From contig NC_019682.1 in assembly GCF_000316575.1 (NCBI RefSeq), forward strand, positions 682,001 through 746,000: a stretch of 64,000 nt of DNA, written 5' to 3'. A model generated the notes under the pieces. The model ran no database searches. It was not told where the DNA came from and worked only from the letters and a program-made list of their open reading frames with translations. Position 1 is the stretch's first letter; the number at the start of each line of letters is the position of its first letter. Position numbers and translations under genes: made by a program. Below, piece by piece: positions 52,536 to 61,203 of this stretch. The DNA is from Calothrix sp. PCC 7507 (GTDB lineage: Bacteria; Cyanobacteriota; Cyanobacteriia; Cyanobacteriales; Nostocaceae).

Positions 52536-53024
52536 ATGAAATTATTAAAAACTCTTTCGGTAATGGGATTAACTTTGGCTGCCCTAAGCACGGCGACAGT
52601 GATAGCAGTTATTCAACCAGCTAAAGCAGATTTATTCTGTTATCCTTGGGAAAGGGGTTGTAAAGTAGATGGTACAGTCGGAACATCTGGTAATAACTTA
52701 GTTGGTGGTGCTAGAGATGGTTTTGTTATCTCAGTAGAGAACAAAACTGGGACTACTATTTGGGTTGATGTAAGAGCATACTATCAGGAAAAACTTCGTG
52801 AAAACTGTGCTGGTGTTGGTGGCGCTAGTTGTAATGATCCTTATTGGAGAAACTTTGGTACGTGGAAATTTTCTCCAGGGCAAAAGGGTTTAATTTTAAA
52901 TGGTTCAGATGGCGTTATAGGGCGCAATGCGACTTTCAAGGCACGTTCAAGCGATGGACGTGTTTGGGAAAAACAGGTAGATATGGGTAAAAATATTGGT
53001 AGTTTTACGATGACTTTTCGATAG
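52536..53024 (+). CDS. Small secreted protein, hypothetical
   Basis: A 162-residue exported protein. The signal peptide (KLLKTLSVMGLTLAALSTAT) ends near AKADL (about residue 32). The mature part has four cysteines, beginning DLFCYPWERGCKVD, with a second pair in NCAGVGGASC that could form disulfides. It also has a beta-rich body (VISVENKTGTTIWVDVRAYY) resembling small extracellular stress or host-contact proteins, but no family is recognised. ATG 52536 follows GGAGCAACCAGGAA. It is the first of an array of short secreted proteins to 55460. Confidence 0.65.
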   Translation: MKLLKTLSVMGLTLAALSTATVIAVIQPAKADLFCYPWERGCKVDGTVGTSGNNLVGGARDGFVISVENKTGTTIWVDVRAYYQEKLRENCAGVGGASCNDPYWRNFGTWKFSPGQKGLILNGSDGVIGRNATFKARSSDGRVWEKQVDMGKNIGSFTMTFR

Positions 53025-53325
53025 TTTTGGTAGCGGCTGTCTTAAAAGTCAAATAATCGCTCTTTCTCATAACAGGATTATTTTAGGCGAAGCTTGCACG
53101 ACGTAAGTCATTCGCATTTATGAGGGTTTGGGTTGGAATGCGATCGCGCTTTCTTATAACCAGATTATTTCATGCGATCGCATTCTATAATGCACAGTTG
53201 TTTTATGCGCTTGCACATTTGTCATTAAGAGATGGGGATTATATGTTCCCGATTAACTTTTTGTAAATCAACATTGTTTACAACTTTAAATCTGCTCTGC
53301 AAAAAAATACTAAAGAGATAAACTC
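53025..53325. other. Gap with imperfect HIP1-linked repeats
   Basis: Two imperfect ~37-base units of the form CGCTTTCTTATAACCAGATT joined to GCGATCGC lie here (53060-53100 and 53147-53182). Similar phrases recur near 55660 and 57495. No gene is present. Confidence 0.5.
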
Positions 53326-53727
53326 TTGTTTCGTAATTTAATTCTGCTAACAATAGCTACTTCTATCTGTGTTGTTCCTGCTGTAGTATTCGCTCAAGAA
53401 AGTTTACCCCAACCAGATAGAAAGGGAGATTACTATGATGGACAATGGCGTGAATGGCTGGTTGTTGATCGCGATCGCAAAGGACTAAACTGTCGTAGTG
53501 ATGCTAATGGAAATTACAGTGTCATCAAAAAATTTTACAATAGCCAAAAAATTTATGTGAACACTCAAAGTTATCTGCTTACTGGAGACAAGGAGAACTT
53601 TTCAATGATTAAACGAGATAGGCAAGGTAAACCCTGGTTAGCAGTTTTACCCACTGGCTATCAATATGAAAAACCCTGCTTTGTGAGAGCTAATAGCAGT
53701 TTTATTAAACCAATACCACGAAATTAA
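53326..53727 (+). CDS. Small secreted SH3-like protein, paralogue 1
   Basis: A 133-residue exported protein. The signal peptide is FRNLILLTIATSICVVPAVV, with a cut near VFAQ (residue 23). The mature part has KGLNCRSDANGNYSVIKKF, a bacterial SH3-like segment, and a C-terminal CFVRANSSFIKPIP shared with the gene at 53951. SH3b domains often bind cell-wall material, but the role here is unknown. The start is TTG 53326; it aligns with the ATG of the decayed paralogue at 54406 (same RNLI-coding sequence), which supports it. Confidence 0.6.
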   Translation: MFRNLILLTIATSICVVPAVVFAQESLPQPDRKGDYYDGQWREWLVVDRDRKGLNCRSDANGNYSVIKKFYNSQKIYVNTQSYLLTGDKENFSMIKRDRQGKPWLAVLPTGYQYEKPCFVRANSSFIKPIPRN

Positions 53728-53780
53728 AAATACGAGAATACACCAATACGTAAAAATTGCGATTCGTTTTCTTGTCATTT

Positions 53781-53851
53781 AGATCCACGACTTCTTGAAG
53801 AAGTCAGGGATCTAGGGGAAGCGATGCCTGCGGTGGTAAACTACGCACTCT
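53781..53851. repeat. P1 palindrome copy 4 with shared extension
   Basis: AGATCCACGACTTCTT and AAGAAGTCAGGGATCT around G (53781-53813), followed by AGGGGAAGCGATGCCTGC and GGTGGTAAACTACGCAC. The extension is shared with the copy at 55588, so these two are a longer subfamily. Confidence 0.85.
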
Positions 53852-53950
53852 CTAATATCCTGAAAATTTTATGTGATCATATGTTTTTGATTTAGATATT
53901 CAGTACGTAAAATGCAGAAAATAAAAGCTTTATTTCACTAGGATTTGACT

Positions 53951-54370
53951 ATGAAACTGAATTTACCTAATCGGGTTTTATTAGGAACACTGCCATTATT
54001 AGCATCAATGCCACTTGTCGCAAATGCTCAAACTAATGGCTTTCATTATCCACAACCGAACCAAAAAGGTGACTACATATCTATTTTAAGTACTTTTGAA
54101 AATGGTCACAAATCTCCCCATTTAGTTTGGAAGGTTGTCAGTAGCGAACTTAATTGTCGCAGTCAAGCTGGGTCAAATTCTCGTGTAATAAAGTTACTTT
54201 TACAAAATGATAATGTTAGTATTGTTGGCAACCCGAAAATTTATCGAGATAGACAAGCTAAACCTTGGTTTTATGTTGCTGGATCAGGAAGTGCAGAAGA
54301 TGTAAAAATTCGGTGTTTTGTTCGTGCCAATAGTCAGTTTATTGAACCAATTCCTTATTCCATCTATTAA
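53951..54370 (+). CDS. Small secreted SH3-like protein, paralogue 2
   Basis: A 139-residue exported protein, paralogue of the 53326 product. The signal peptide (LPNRVLLGTLPLLASMPLVA) ends near ANAQ. Shared mature motifs are QKGDY, ELNCRSQAGSNSRVIKLLL (SH3-like), RQAKPWFYV and CFVRANSQFIEPIP. The start is ATG 53951 with AGGA seven bases upstream; TTG 53945 is in frame but has poorer spacing. The function is unknown. Confidence 0.65.
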   Translation: MKLNLPNRVLLGTLPLLASMPLVANAQTNGFHYPQPNQKGDYISILSTFENGHKSPHLVWKVVSSELNCRSQAGSNSRVIKLLLQNDNVSIVGNPKIYRDRQAKPWFYVAGSGSAEDVKIRCFVRANSQFIEPIPYSIY

Positions 54371-54405
54371 TCAGTTGATTAGGGTAATTTTTGTGAGGTT
54401 AAACT

Positions 54406-54546
54406 ATGCTTCGCAATTTAATTATGTTAGCAATAGCTGTTTCTACTGTAGGATTAGCAGAAGACAGCCTACCTAAACCAGATAAAAATAGTAATTATTA
54501 TTATGGACAAAAGTTAGATACAACAGGAGAAATATTTAACAATTAA
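54406..54546 (+). pseudogene. Truncated paralogue of the small SH3-like proteins
   Basis: A 46-codon ORF starts MLRNLIMLAIAVS and continues EDSLPKPDKNSNYYYGQ, matching the first ~40 residues of the 53326 product (FRNLILLTIATS, ESLPQPDRKGDYYDGQ). Part of the signal-peptide core (about ten residues) is deleted, and the frame ends early at TAA 54544. The SH3-like body is gone. It is preceded by GTGAGG five bases before the ATG, so it may still be translated, but it is a decaying copy. Confidence 0.7.
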
Positions 54547-54623
54547 AAAGAACATTTAATTTGAGTAAAATCTTAAATTTAGAGAACAATTACATTCTAA
54601 AACTAATCATGGAGTCGTCAAAA

Positions 54624-55031
54624 ATGAATAACAAAAAATTATTATTTACACTTGTTAGCGGTATGATTTTCAGTATTAGTTTAACCACTGCAACTTCTAT
54701 TAATTTTCCCAAACCTGCATTAGCACAAGATTTTTGTACCAATCAAGGTATGAGAATTTACGCTTATGGAGAAACCAGAAGATATAATGTTTCAATCTGT
54801 AAATCTGGTTCTGGCTTAGAATTATATTATGTTGGTGGCGATGTGAATGATTATACAAGACTCGCATCTGCTTACTATGATAATAAATTACGAGGATATA
54901 AATTTGGAAATGATTATTATAGAGGTAGAGTTACACGCAAAGAGTTTGTTGTTTATAAATTATCTCAAAATGATGAATCAGAAAATAGGTTAATGATTAA
55001 TGAAAAATTTAGGAAATTTAAACAATACTAA
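54624..55031 (+). CDS. Small secreted protein, hypothetical
   Basis: A 135-residue exported protein: a basic start (MNNKKLLFTLVSG), a hydrophobic core and a likely cut near ALAQD. The mature part is rich in Tyr, Asp and Asn (YDNKLRGYKFGNDYYRGRV), with two cysteines (DFCTNQ and SICKSG). It has no recognised family. Three ATGs are in frame (54561, 54609, 54624); GGAG nine bases before 54624 and the well-formed signal peptide favour it. It is part of the array of short secreted proteins and is only ~40 bases from the next one. Confidence 0.6.
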   Translation: MNNKKLLFTLVSGMIFSISLTTATSINFPKPALAQDFCTNQGMRIYAYGETRRYNVSICKSGSGLELYYVGGDVNDYTRLASAYYDNKLRGYKFGNDYYRGRVTRKEFVVYKLSQNDESENRLMINEKFRKFKQY

Positions 55032-55073
55032 TCAATGGCTCCGAGAACACATCAATACATAAAAATTGAGCAT

Positions 55074-55460
55074 ATGAAAATGAAGTCATATCAGGTAAAT
55101 GGTTCGTTAGGATTAGGTATAAGTGCAGTTATTTTGGGAATTACAGCACTGTCTTCACAAGCAATAGCAAACGAAACAGTTTTAACTTGTACGGCTGGTC
55201 AATACCAGACTAAAGTAGAGTATGACTCATTAAGTAGTAATTATACTTATATTGCTTATGATAAAAATGCTTCTAGAAATCGCCCAAGTCTTATATTAAA
55301 AAACGGGAGGATGGAAACTGGTCATACCGCCAATTCTTATATGTTTAAAAATGGTAATTATTCCTATATCTTAGCAAAGAGGTTTGAGGGGCGTGGAGGT
55401 CAAGCTTTTTTAAGCATTTCCAAATCAGGAAAGCAGATTTTTCATCAACAATGTCAGTAA
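55074..55460 (+). CDS. Small secreted protein, hypothetical
   Basis: A 128-residue exported protein. The signal peptide is SLGLGISAVILGITALSSQA, with a cut near AIANET. The mature part has one cysteine near each end (VLTCTAGQYQTKVEY and HQQCQ at the C-terminus), suggesting a disulfide across a small beta domain. No family is recognised. An ATG at 55035 is in frame, but the intervening bases repeat a non-coding stretch found after the 53326 gene (53738 onwards), so I place the start at 55074. It is the last of the secreted array. Confidence 0.6.
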   Translation: MKMKSYQVNGSLGLGISAVILGITALSSQAIANETVLTCTAGQYQTKVEYDSLSSNYTYIAYDKNASRNRPSLILKNGRMETGHTANSYMFKNGNYSYILAKRFEGRGGQAFLSISKSGKQIFHQQCQ

Positions 55461-55587
55461 ATTCAAATTTCTTTCTAGTACCACATTCTGCTCTTTAAAT
55501 CAGGGCTAATTAATTATCTATTTGGGAATTTAAAGATAAGAAAATGAAACCCTATTGATTGAATGCGATCGCATTTTTCACTCATTC

Positions 55588-55659
55588 AGATCCCCGACTT
55601 CTTCAAGAAGTCGGGGATCTAGGGGAAGCGATGCCTGAGGTGGTAAGCTACACACTTTT
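55588..55659. repeat. P1 palindrome copy 5 with shared extension
   Basis: A perfect palindrome at 55588-55620, then AGGGGAAGCGATGCCTGAGG and TGGTAAGCTACACAC, nearly identical to the extension at 53814-53851. Confidence 0.92.
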
Positions 55660-55746
55660 CATAACCCGATGATTTTGGGTGATCGCACTTTCTGAATAAA
55701 CTAAAAACCTAGAGCGATGCCTACTGCGGCAATCTACCCAAAACTA

Positions 55747-56166
55747 TCAGATATCAGGCATAATCACAGAAATTTCTTGATTGCGATGCTGACGATAAAT
55801 CCTAAAATCACTATCTAATGTAAGCACTGAACTTTCTGTATAAATTTCGGACATCCGCACTAAACATGCATCGGCTAAAGATATTGGTACAGAATCATAA
55901 CGCTGCATTAGTTTTTCAACAAAATCAATTTCATCACATAAGTGAAAAGGTATTTTAATATATCCCTGCTTGACTAATTGTAGAGCTTTTTCACGTCCCC
56001 CGTGAACTCTTTGTAACAAGAAGCAAACTTCAGTTATAACAGCCTCACAAGTCAAGACAGGATACTGAATATTTGTCAGTGAAGAAACAGCCCATTGATG
56101 AAATTTATCACTAGGTATCAGAAATGCTACTAAAACTCCTGTATCGATAATGATACTTTTTCGCAT
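55747..56166 (-). CDS. PIN-domain toxin (VapC-like)
   Basis: A 139-residue PIN-domain protein, probably a ribonuclease toxin. Acidic active-site residues are visible at D8 (SIIIDTGVLVAF), E46 (AVITEVCFLL), D99 (ISLADACLV) and D118/D120 (LTLDSDFRIYR). Its ATG overlaps the stop of the antitoxin gene by one base (TAATG), the usual coupled order with the antitoxin first. Targets of such enzymes are often tRNA or rRNA sites, but this one is not known. It lies next to the secreted-protein array without an obvious link. Confidence 0.85.
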   Translation of the reverse strand: MRKSIIIDTGVLVAFLIPSDKFHQWAVSSLTNIQYPVLTCEAVITEVCFLLQRVHGGREKALQLVKQGYIKIPFHLCDEIDFVEKLMQRYDSVPISLADACLVRMSEIYTESSVLTLDSDFRIYRQHRNQEISVIMPDI

Positions 56167-56414
56167 TATTTACCGAAGCCTTCCATGTACTTAGGGTTAT
56201 AAGATAAATCTTCCAAATTGCTGTCTAAACAACCAATAAACTCTTGTGCTGCTTCAGTAAAGGAAACTTCTTTCTCATTAGTTTCTATCTGCTCTGGGAT
56301 ATGACTAATTTTGCCTAGTTTAAATTCTAAAAATTCAATAAATTCAATAACTTCATTTCGCTGCTCAATAGGTAATCTCTTGATTTTGGCGATCGCTACT
56401 TCTAAGCTTGTCAT
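56166..56414 (-). CDS. Antitoxin partner of the PIN toxin (DUF2281-like)
   Basis: An 82-residue protein. The N-terminal part (KIKRLPIEQRNEVIEFIEFL) is the helical pattern seen in DUF2281-type antitoxins paired with PIN toxins, and the acidic C-terminus (AAQEFIGCLDSNLEDLSYN) could wrap the toxin. I start at ATG 56414, which has AGGAG ten bases upstream; the ATG at 56423 is only one base from that site. It is coupled to the toxin by the one-base overlap. No transposase is adjacent. Confidence 0.8.
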   Translation of the reverse strand: MTSLEVAIAKIKRLPIEQRNEVIEFIEFLEFKLGKISHIPEQIETNEKEVSFTEAAQEFIGCLDSNLEDLSYNPKYMEGFGK

Positions 56415-56519
56415 TTTTACCATTCTCCTTTCATACTTAAGTTAGTCCTAGTTTAGCAAAAGTCAACTTATCAAGTAATTAAAACTTTAACTATCAATCA
56501 CATCCTCAAATTTATTATT

Positions 56520-57509
56520 GTGACTATTAATCAGCCATTTCAATACATCCTAAAACTGTGCCTGCTGACGACAATTCTCAACGGTCTAACTATCAATATC
56601 GCTACTGCCGAAGTCCAAACTTTTGGTCAAGCTGGTAGGCATGGGGTAGATGGTCGTCCTGGAAGAAACGGCATCTCAGCATCTGAGCAAAAAATCCGAG
56701 CTAGCCAGCAACTACAAACAGTTGACCTCACCGGTACAGATGGCGAAGCCGGAGAATCTGCTACTTCTGGTGAACACGCCTCTGGATGCCAACAGCCGAA
56801 AAAAGCAGCTAATGTATGCGGTGTCAAAGGTGGCAATGGCGGGAATGGTGGTGATGGGGGAAATGGTGGTAAAGGCGGGAATGTCACTCTTTACTTTGAT
56901 TCACTTTCTCAACTTAAAAATGTGGTGTTACGGAATGGGGGCGGGAGAGCAGGTTCTGGGGGGAATGGCGGACAGGCTGGTGATGGATGTAACTGCACTC
57001 AACCGCGCTGGACTGTGAACTATTGTACTTGGGCATTCATGGCGCAAAGGCTTAATGTAGCTAATGCCACCTGGACAGAAGTAGAACGGAAATTATTTCG
57101 CTGTTCTGGCGATGCGTTTTACGATGAAAAAGAAAATCGACCCAAGCCCCACCCTCCGGATGCGAATTACCGTTATGGCTGGAAATATATTGGTCTGTCA
57201 CAGCAGAAAACTTTTACTTGTGACAATGGGGAGAGTGGGAACAGAGGCCGCAAAGGTGCAGATGGGCAACCGGGTCGTTATGGTCAGGTTTCGTTGGTTC
57301 AGGGTAATGATATTCCCAAAGAACAAATCAGTTATAGCGATCGCATCAGTCTATTGTCTAATAAAACCATTTCTCTGTTAAAAAACAACTGGTTGGAGAA
57401 GACAGGGCTACGGAGTTTACTCGGTACTGCTTCTGATGTCCGGGATACTTACCGCTTATTACAAGACGTAGCTATCGCAGTAAACTACACACCATTTATT
57501 AAACGATGA
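56520..57509 (+). CDS. Secreted glycine-rich (collagen-like) protein
   Basis: A 329-residue exported protein. The signal peptide is FQYILKLCLLTTILNGLTIN, with a cut near ATAEV (about residue 31). The mature part has Gly-rich blocks, GQAGRHGVDGRPGRNG at the start, KGGNGGNGGDGGNGGKGG near 105, RAGSGGNGGQAGDG near 145 and NRGRKGADGQPGRYG near 250. The G-x-x pattern is only locally regular, so a collagen triple helix is possible but not shown. Six or more cysteines (CNCTQ, NYCTW, FRCSG) lie between blocks. The start is GTG 56520. An ABC exporter follows after 266 bases. Confidence 0.65.
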   Translation: MTINQPFQYILKLCLLTTILNGLTINIATAEVQTFGQAGRHGVDGRPGRNGISASEQKIRASQQLQTVDLTGTDGEAGESATSGEHASGCQQPKKAANVCGVKGGNGGNGGDGGNGGKGGNVTLYFDSLSQLKNVVLRNGGGRAGSGGNGGQAGDGCNCTQPRWTVNYCTWAFMAQRLNVANATWTEVERKLFRCSGDAFYDEKENRPKPHPPDANYRYGWKYIGLSQQKTFTCDNGESGNRGRKGADGQPGRYGQVSLVQGNDIPKEQISYSDRISLLSNKTISLLKNNWLEKTGLRSLLGTASDVRDTYRLLQDVAIAVNYTPFIKR

Positions 57510-57775
57510 TTTTGGGCGATCGCATTTTTGGCGATGAGGGTGAGAAGATGTGGGGCAGATACCACAGTTAAATTACCCCCCTTAGTCCCTTAGGAACGCA
57601 CAAAGCCATCAGCTGAGTTATCAGATATTGGCGGACTTGCTCATTGATTAGGGAAGGAGCGATCGCTCTCAACTACTGGCATATTCCAGCTTTAAAGTGC
57701 AAATTATTGCTCAAAAATGAGAATTCCTACTCAGGCAGGATAATTAATTGCAAAAATTAATATAATGCTCTTACT
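57510..57775. other. 266-bp gap before the ABC exporter
   Basis: No gene or clear promoter is seen. It has one HIP1-linked repeat unit near the start (AACGATGATTTTGGGCGATC) like those at 53150 and 55665. Confidence 0.5.
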
Positions 57776-59665
57776 ATGAGCACCGATCAATCCTTTAAAA
57801 AATCTGACACAGAATACCGTCGGCGTGAAAATGACTGGCGGTTATTTTTACGGCTAGTACCTTATGCCCGTCGTCATGGGCGGCTATTAGCCTTATCAAT
57901 GTTCTTACTTGTACCCATTGCGGTGGCTAATTCAGTACAACCACTGTTAATTGGTCAAGCAATTTCCCTGATTCGTCATGAACCGGGAACCTATGAATTT
58001 CTCAAGAATCGCCCATTATTGCAAGGGTTAAACATCCTTGAAGGATTGCTGCTGTTTGCAATTGCTATCAGACTCGTATTGACAGGCTTTCAGGGCTATC
58101 TAGTCCAAAGACTAGGACAAGAAATCACAGCGGCAATTCGCCAAGACTTATTTCATCATGTAACATCTCTAGCAGTGCGTTTTTTTGATCGGACACCCGT
58201 AGGTAAATTAATTACCAGACTCACTAGCGATGTGGAAGCTTTGGGAGATGTTTTTTCTACCGGGGCTGTGGGTATTGTGTCCGATTTGTTTGCCATGCTG
58301 GTAATTATCAGTTTAATGTTATCTTTGCAGTGGCAACTTGCTTGCTTGTTGCTGGTGATGTTATTACCGATTACCTTTCTCGTTGTTTACTTGCAGAAAC
58401 AATACCGTCAAGCGAATTACAAAGCTAGGGAAGAACTTTCTCAATTGAATTCCCAGCTGCAAGAGAATATCGTCGGTATTAATATAGTGCAGCTGTTTCG
58501 CCGGGAAAAATTCAATGCCGAATTGTTTCGCACTACGAATCAGCGCTATACCAAACAAGTAGATCAGACCATCTTTTATGATTCAGCCGTTTCCGCCATC
58601 TTAGAATGGATTAGCCTAATAGCGATCGCCGGTGTATTGTGGATGGGTGGTTGGTTGCTATTGCAAAAAAGTCTCACCTTTGGCATTCTATCAGCATTTG
58701 TTTTATATGCCCAGCAATTATTCGACCCTTTGCGGAATTTCGCCGAAAAATTCACTGTGATTCAATCTGGTTTCACCGCCATTGAACGTGTAATTAGCAT
58801 TTTGGATGAACCGATAGAAATCAGTGATAAAAATAACGTCACTAATTCGCGGTTCTCAACCTCCGATGCTAAGTTCGGTTACATAGAAGAGGTAGTTGCT
58901 TCTCTAGAATCTCACAACCTCAACCTCCCTCCCCAACTGGGAGAGATTCGCTTTGAAAACGTCTGGTTCGCCTATAAAGATCATGACTATGTAATTAAAA
59001 ACTTAGATTTCACTATTCATCCTGGTGAAAAAATAGCATTGGTTGGGCCTACTGGTGCTGGAAAAAGTTCCATCATTCGTCTTTTGTGCCGCCTTTATGA
59101 ACCCACTCAAGGGCGTATTCTCATAGATGGTGTAGATATTCAAGAGTTACCGCAAGCAGAATTACGCCGCTATTTAGCTGTGATTTTGCAAGAAGGTTTT
59201 TTGTTTGCTGGTGATGTCAAAAGCAATATTAGCTTAGGAGACAATTACACCATTGAAGAAATTCAACAAGCAGCTCAACTAACTAATATTGCTCAGTTTA
59301 TTGAACAACTACCAGCAGGTTACAATACACAACTTAGAGAACGAGGTACAAATATTTCTAGTGGTCAAAAGCAACTTTTAGCTTTTGCGCGTGCTGCTAT
59401 TCGTAATCCCCAAATTTTAGTATTGGATGAAGCTACAGCTAGTCTGGACGTGGGGACTGAAGCTCTAATTCAGGAGTCTTTAAATCGTCTATTAGTGCAG
59501 CGTACCGCCATTATTATCGCTCACCGGTTGTCTACGATTCGCAATGTAAATAGAATTTTTGTGTTGAAGCGAGGAGAACTAATCGAACAAGGAAGCCATG
59601 AAGAATTGTTACAACAAGGTGGGATGTATGCTACGTTACATAATTTACAAATGTTAGGAACTTAG
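57776..59665 (+). CDS. ABC exporter, fused membrane and ATPase domains (MsbA-like)
   Basis: A 629-residue half-transporter. The N-terminal membrane domain (~35-345) has six helices. The ATPase has Walker A GPTGAGKSS near 425, signature ISSGQKQLLAFARAAIRNP near 527, Walker B ILVLDEATASLD near 547 and the H-loop IIAHRLSTIRN. It would act as a homodimer or with another half-transporter to export lipid, drug or peptide. It has no N-terminal peptidase domain, so it is not a bacteriocin-type processing exporter. The linker at 355-385 (SDKNNVTNSRFSTSDAKF) is longer than usual. Confidence 0.92.
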   Translation: MSTDQSFKKSDTEYRRRENDWRLFLRLVPYARRHGRLLALSMFLLVPIAVANSVQPLLIGQAISLIRHEPGTYEFLKNRPLLQGLNILEGLLLFAIAIRLVLTGFQGYLVQRLGQEITAAIRQDLFHHVTSLAVRFFDRTPVGKLITRLTSDVEALGDVFSTGAVGIVSDLFAMLVIISLMLSLQWQLACLLLVMLLPITFLVVYLQKQYRQANYKAREELSQLNSQLQENIVGINIVQLFRREKFNAELFRTTNQRYTKQVDQTIFYDSAVSAILEWISLIAIAGVLWMGGWLLLQKSLTFGILSAFVLYAQQLFDPLRNFAEKFTVIQSGFTAIERVISILDEPIEISDKNNVTNSRFSTSDAKFGYIEEVVASLESHNLNLPPQLGEIRFENVWFAYKDHDYVIKNLDFTIHPGEKIALVGPTGAGKSSIIRLLCRLYEPTQGRILIDGVDIQELPQAELRRYLAVILQEGFLFAGDVKSNISLGDNYTIEEIQQAAQLTNIAQFIEQLPAGYNTQLRERGTNISSGQKQLLAFARAAIRNPQILVLDEATASLDVGTEALIQESLNRLLVQRTAIIIAHRLSTIRNVNRIFVLKRGELIEQGSHEELLQQGGMYATLHNLQMLGT

Positions 59666-59709
59666 TGCAGTGTTTGATTAATTAAGAGCTAATTTCTCTT
59701 GCAAAACAG

Positions 59710-60687
59710 TTACACACTATAACTCACAACCTTTTTAGAGGCTAACCACAAACTAGCTACAGCATATTTAACAACTACTGATGATTTTTGAGCATTACAT
59801 GAACTCTTGACTTCTAGTGTTTTAGTTTCGTCTTTAACTAATTTTGCTTGGTAAGCATATAACGAACCAGAAGGGTTTTCAAAAGTTAACTCAGCCATTA
59901 TTGTATTGTTATCTAAACTTTGCTCAATAATTCTACCTGCTACTTTGTAGTTTAACCAATCCCATCCGTGGCGCAGAATTAATTCTTTTTCTAAAATCTG
60001 CATCGCGCTTGGCAAAATTCCCCAGCCTCTATAGACCTGATTGAAGCATTGAATGTCTCCAGTTCGGGTTAAAATTGACTGGAAATAATCTTGATTGAGA
60101 ACACCATAGTATCTTCCTTCTGGTAAATCTATAGCCGTTGGTGCAAATCGATGTCCCCCAAAATGGCTAGAGCGCCAAATCCGCACATGATCTAAGCACA
60201 AATTAGTAATAGTATCTGTAGCATAAAAATAAAAGGAATTACCATATCTGGCACAGCACTTATCATGGCTTCCGTGGGTACAGATTAAAATATCTCTGGT
60301 GAAATTTGTGTCTATTTCACTATCAGGTACTGTCCCCCATAAAAACTTTTTCACGAACTCTGCTACTTGCTCAATATTTGCTAACTTAAATTCATGCTTT
60401 TGATATCCAGAACTCAGTCCTACTTGTTTTTGATAAATTAAAAGAGTAGTCTGGTCTATTTTATGTGATTGGTCATTAGCAATTAAGAGAAATCTAATCG
60501 GTAATTTAGCGCGGTTTACTTCTGCTACTAAATTCTTTAAATTATTTGGTACCCATCTAGAATCAAAAGCTTCTGATGCCCAAGGTGGTGGACACTCAAT
60601 TAAAATATAGGTTTCGCAATTGGTGGCGCTACCAATAATATCTTCTCCTATTTGCCTGGAGTTATCGGCACAAAAAAAAGTATTCAT
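59710..60687 (-). CDS. Sucrase/ferredoxin-like family protein
   Basis: A 325-residue protein with the thioredoxin-like ferredoxin fold. The cysteine-rich motif ICTHGSHDKCCARYGN supplies 2Fe-2S ligands. The family block WRSSHFGGHRFAPTAIDLPE with the HxxxH pattern follows, then GRYYGVLNQDYF. Some relatives were named for a sucrose-related phenotype in plants; the biochemical role is an unknown redox function. The family is frequent in cyanobacteria. The C-terminal ~80 residues (VAGRIIEQSLDNNTIM onward) are beta-rich and less conserved. It is convergent with the ABC exporter. Confidence 0.85.
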   Translation of the reverse strand: MNTFFCADNSRQIGEDIIGSATNCETYILIECPPPWASEAFDSRWVPNNLKNLVAEVNRAKLPIRFLLIANDQSHKIDQTTLLIYQKQVGLSSGYQKHEFKLANIEQVAEFVKKFLWGTVPDSEIDTNFTRDILICTHGSHDKCCARYGNSFYFYATDTITNLCLDHVRIWRSSHFGGHRFAPTAIDLPEGRYYGVLNQDYFQSILTRTGDIQCFNQVYRGWGILPSAMQILEKELILRHGWDWLNYKVAGRIIEQSLDNNTIMAELTFENPSGSLYAYQAKLVKDETKTLEVKSSCNAQKSSVVVKYAVASLWLASKKVVSYSV

Positions 60688-60885
60688 CTAGCTGTACTCA
60701 TTTATGTATTTTGTAGACAAGGGCATAATGCAGCAAAATTGTGATCCGGGCTACAATATCTTTTAATGAACGCAACGAAAAGAAAATTTTTCTGGTTCAA
60801 ACCAGGTAGCCACTTTATAACATTCATTCCTAGTAAATGTCTTTCCGGTTAATTAAATTCTTCAAAATAGGCAACAGCCAGCTTC

Positions 60886-61203
60886 TTACGTACTGGAAAA
60901 GTTAATTTTGTATCTACTGTAATCGAACAATACAAAAATTTTCAATTGCTGAAATAATATATTGATGGGGATTAGGCAACGTATAAAGAATTGCGTATTT
61001 AAATTTTCTAAGGAGTCGTAGTAGCTGATATTACATTTATAAATAGTGAGAAGATAATCATAGCTATTTAAATTTCTCATTAAATTATCCATGTAGTTAT
61101 TGATAGCCTCTGTTTTTACATCTATGGCTATATTTCTGTGTAAAACGATACTACATATTTTTGAGTGATCTATCTGTAAAAACATATTGCAAAATATTAT
61201 CAA
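60886..61203 (-). CDS. Hypothetical ORF, low confidence
   Basis: A 105-codon AT-rich ORF (IVLHRNIAIDVKTEAINNYM, then DNLMRNLNSYDYLLTIYK). It overlaps the next ORF by 53 bases in another frame. It may be the second half of a single frameshifted gene, see findings. No ribosome-binding site stands out before ATG 61203. Confidence 0.3.
   Translation of the reverse strand: MIIFCNMFLQIDHSKICSIVLHRNIAIDVKTEAINNYMDNLMRNLNSYDYLLTIYKCNISYYDSLENLNTQFFIRCLIPINILFQQLKIFVLFDYSRYKINFSST

Noticed and set aside
56627-56887. Proline-rich minus-strand ORF
   Set aside because: It is the antisense of the glycine-rich coding repeats.
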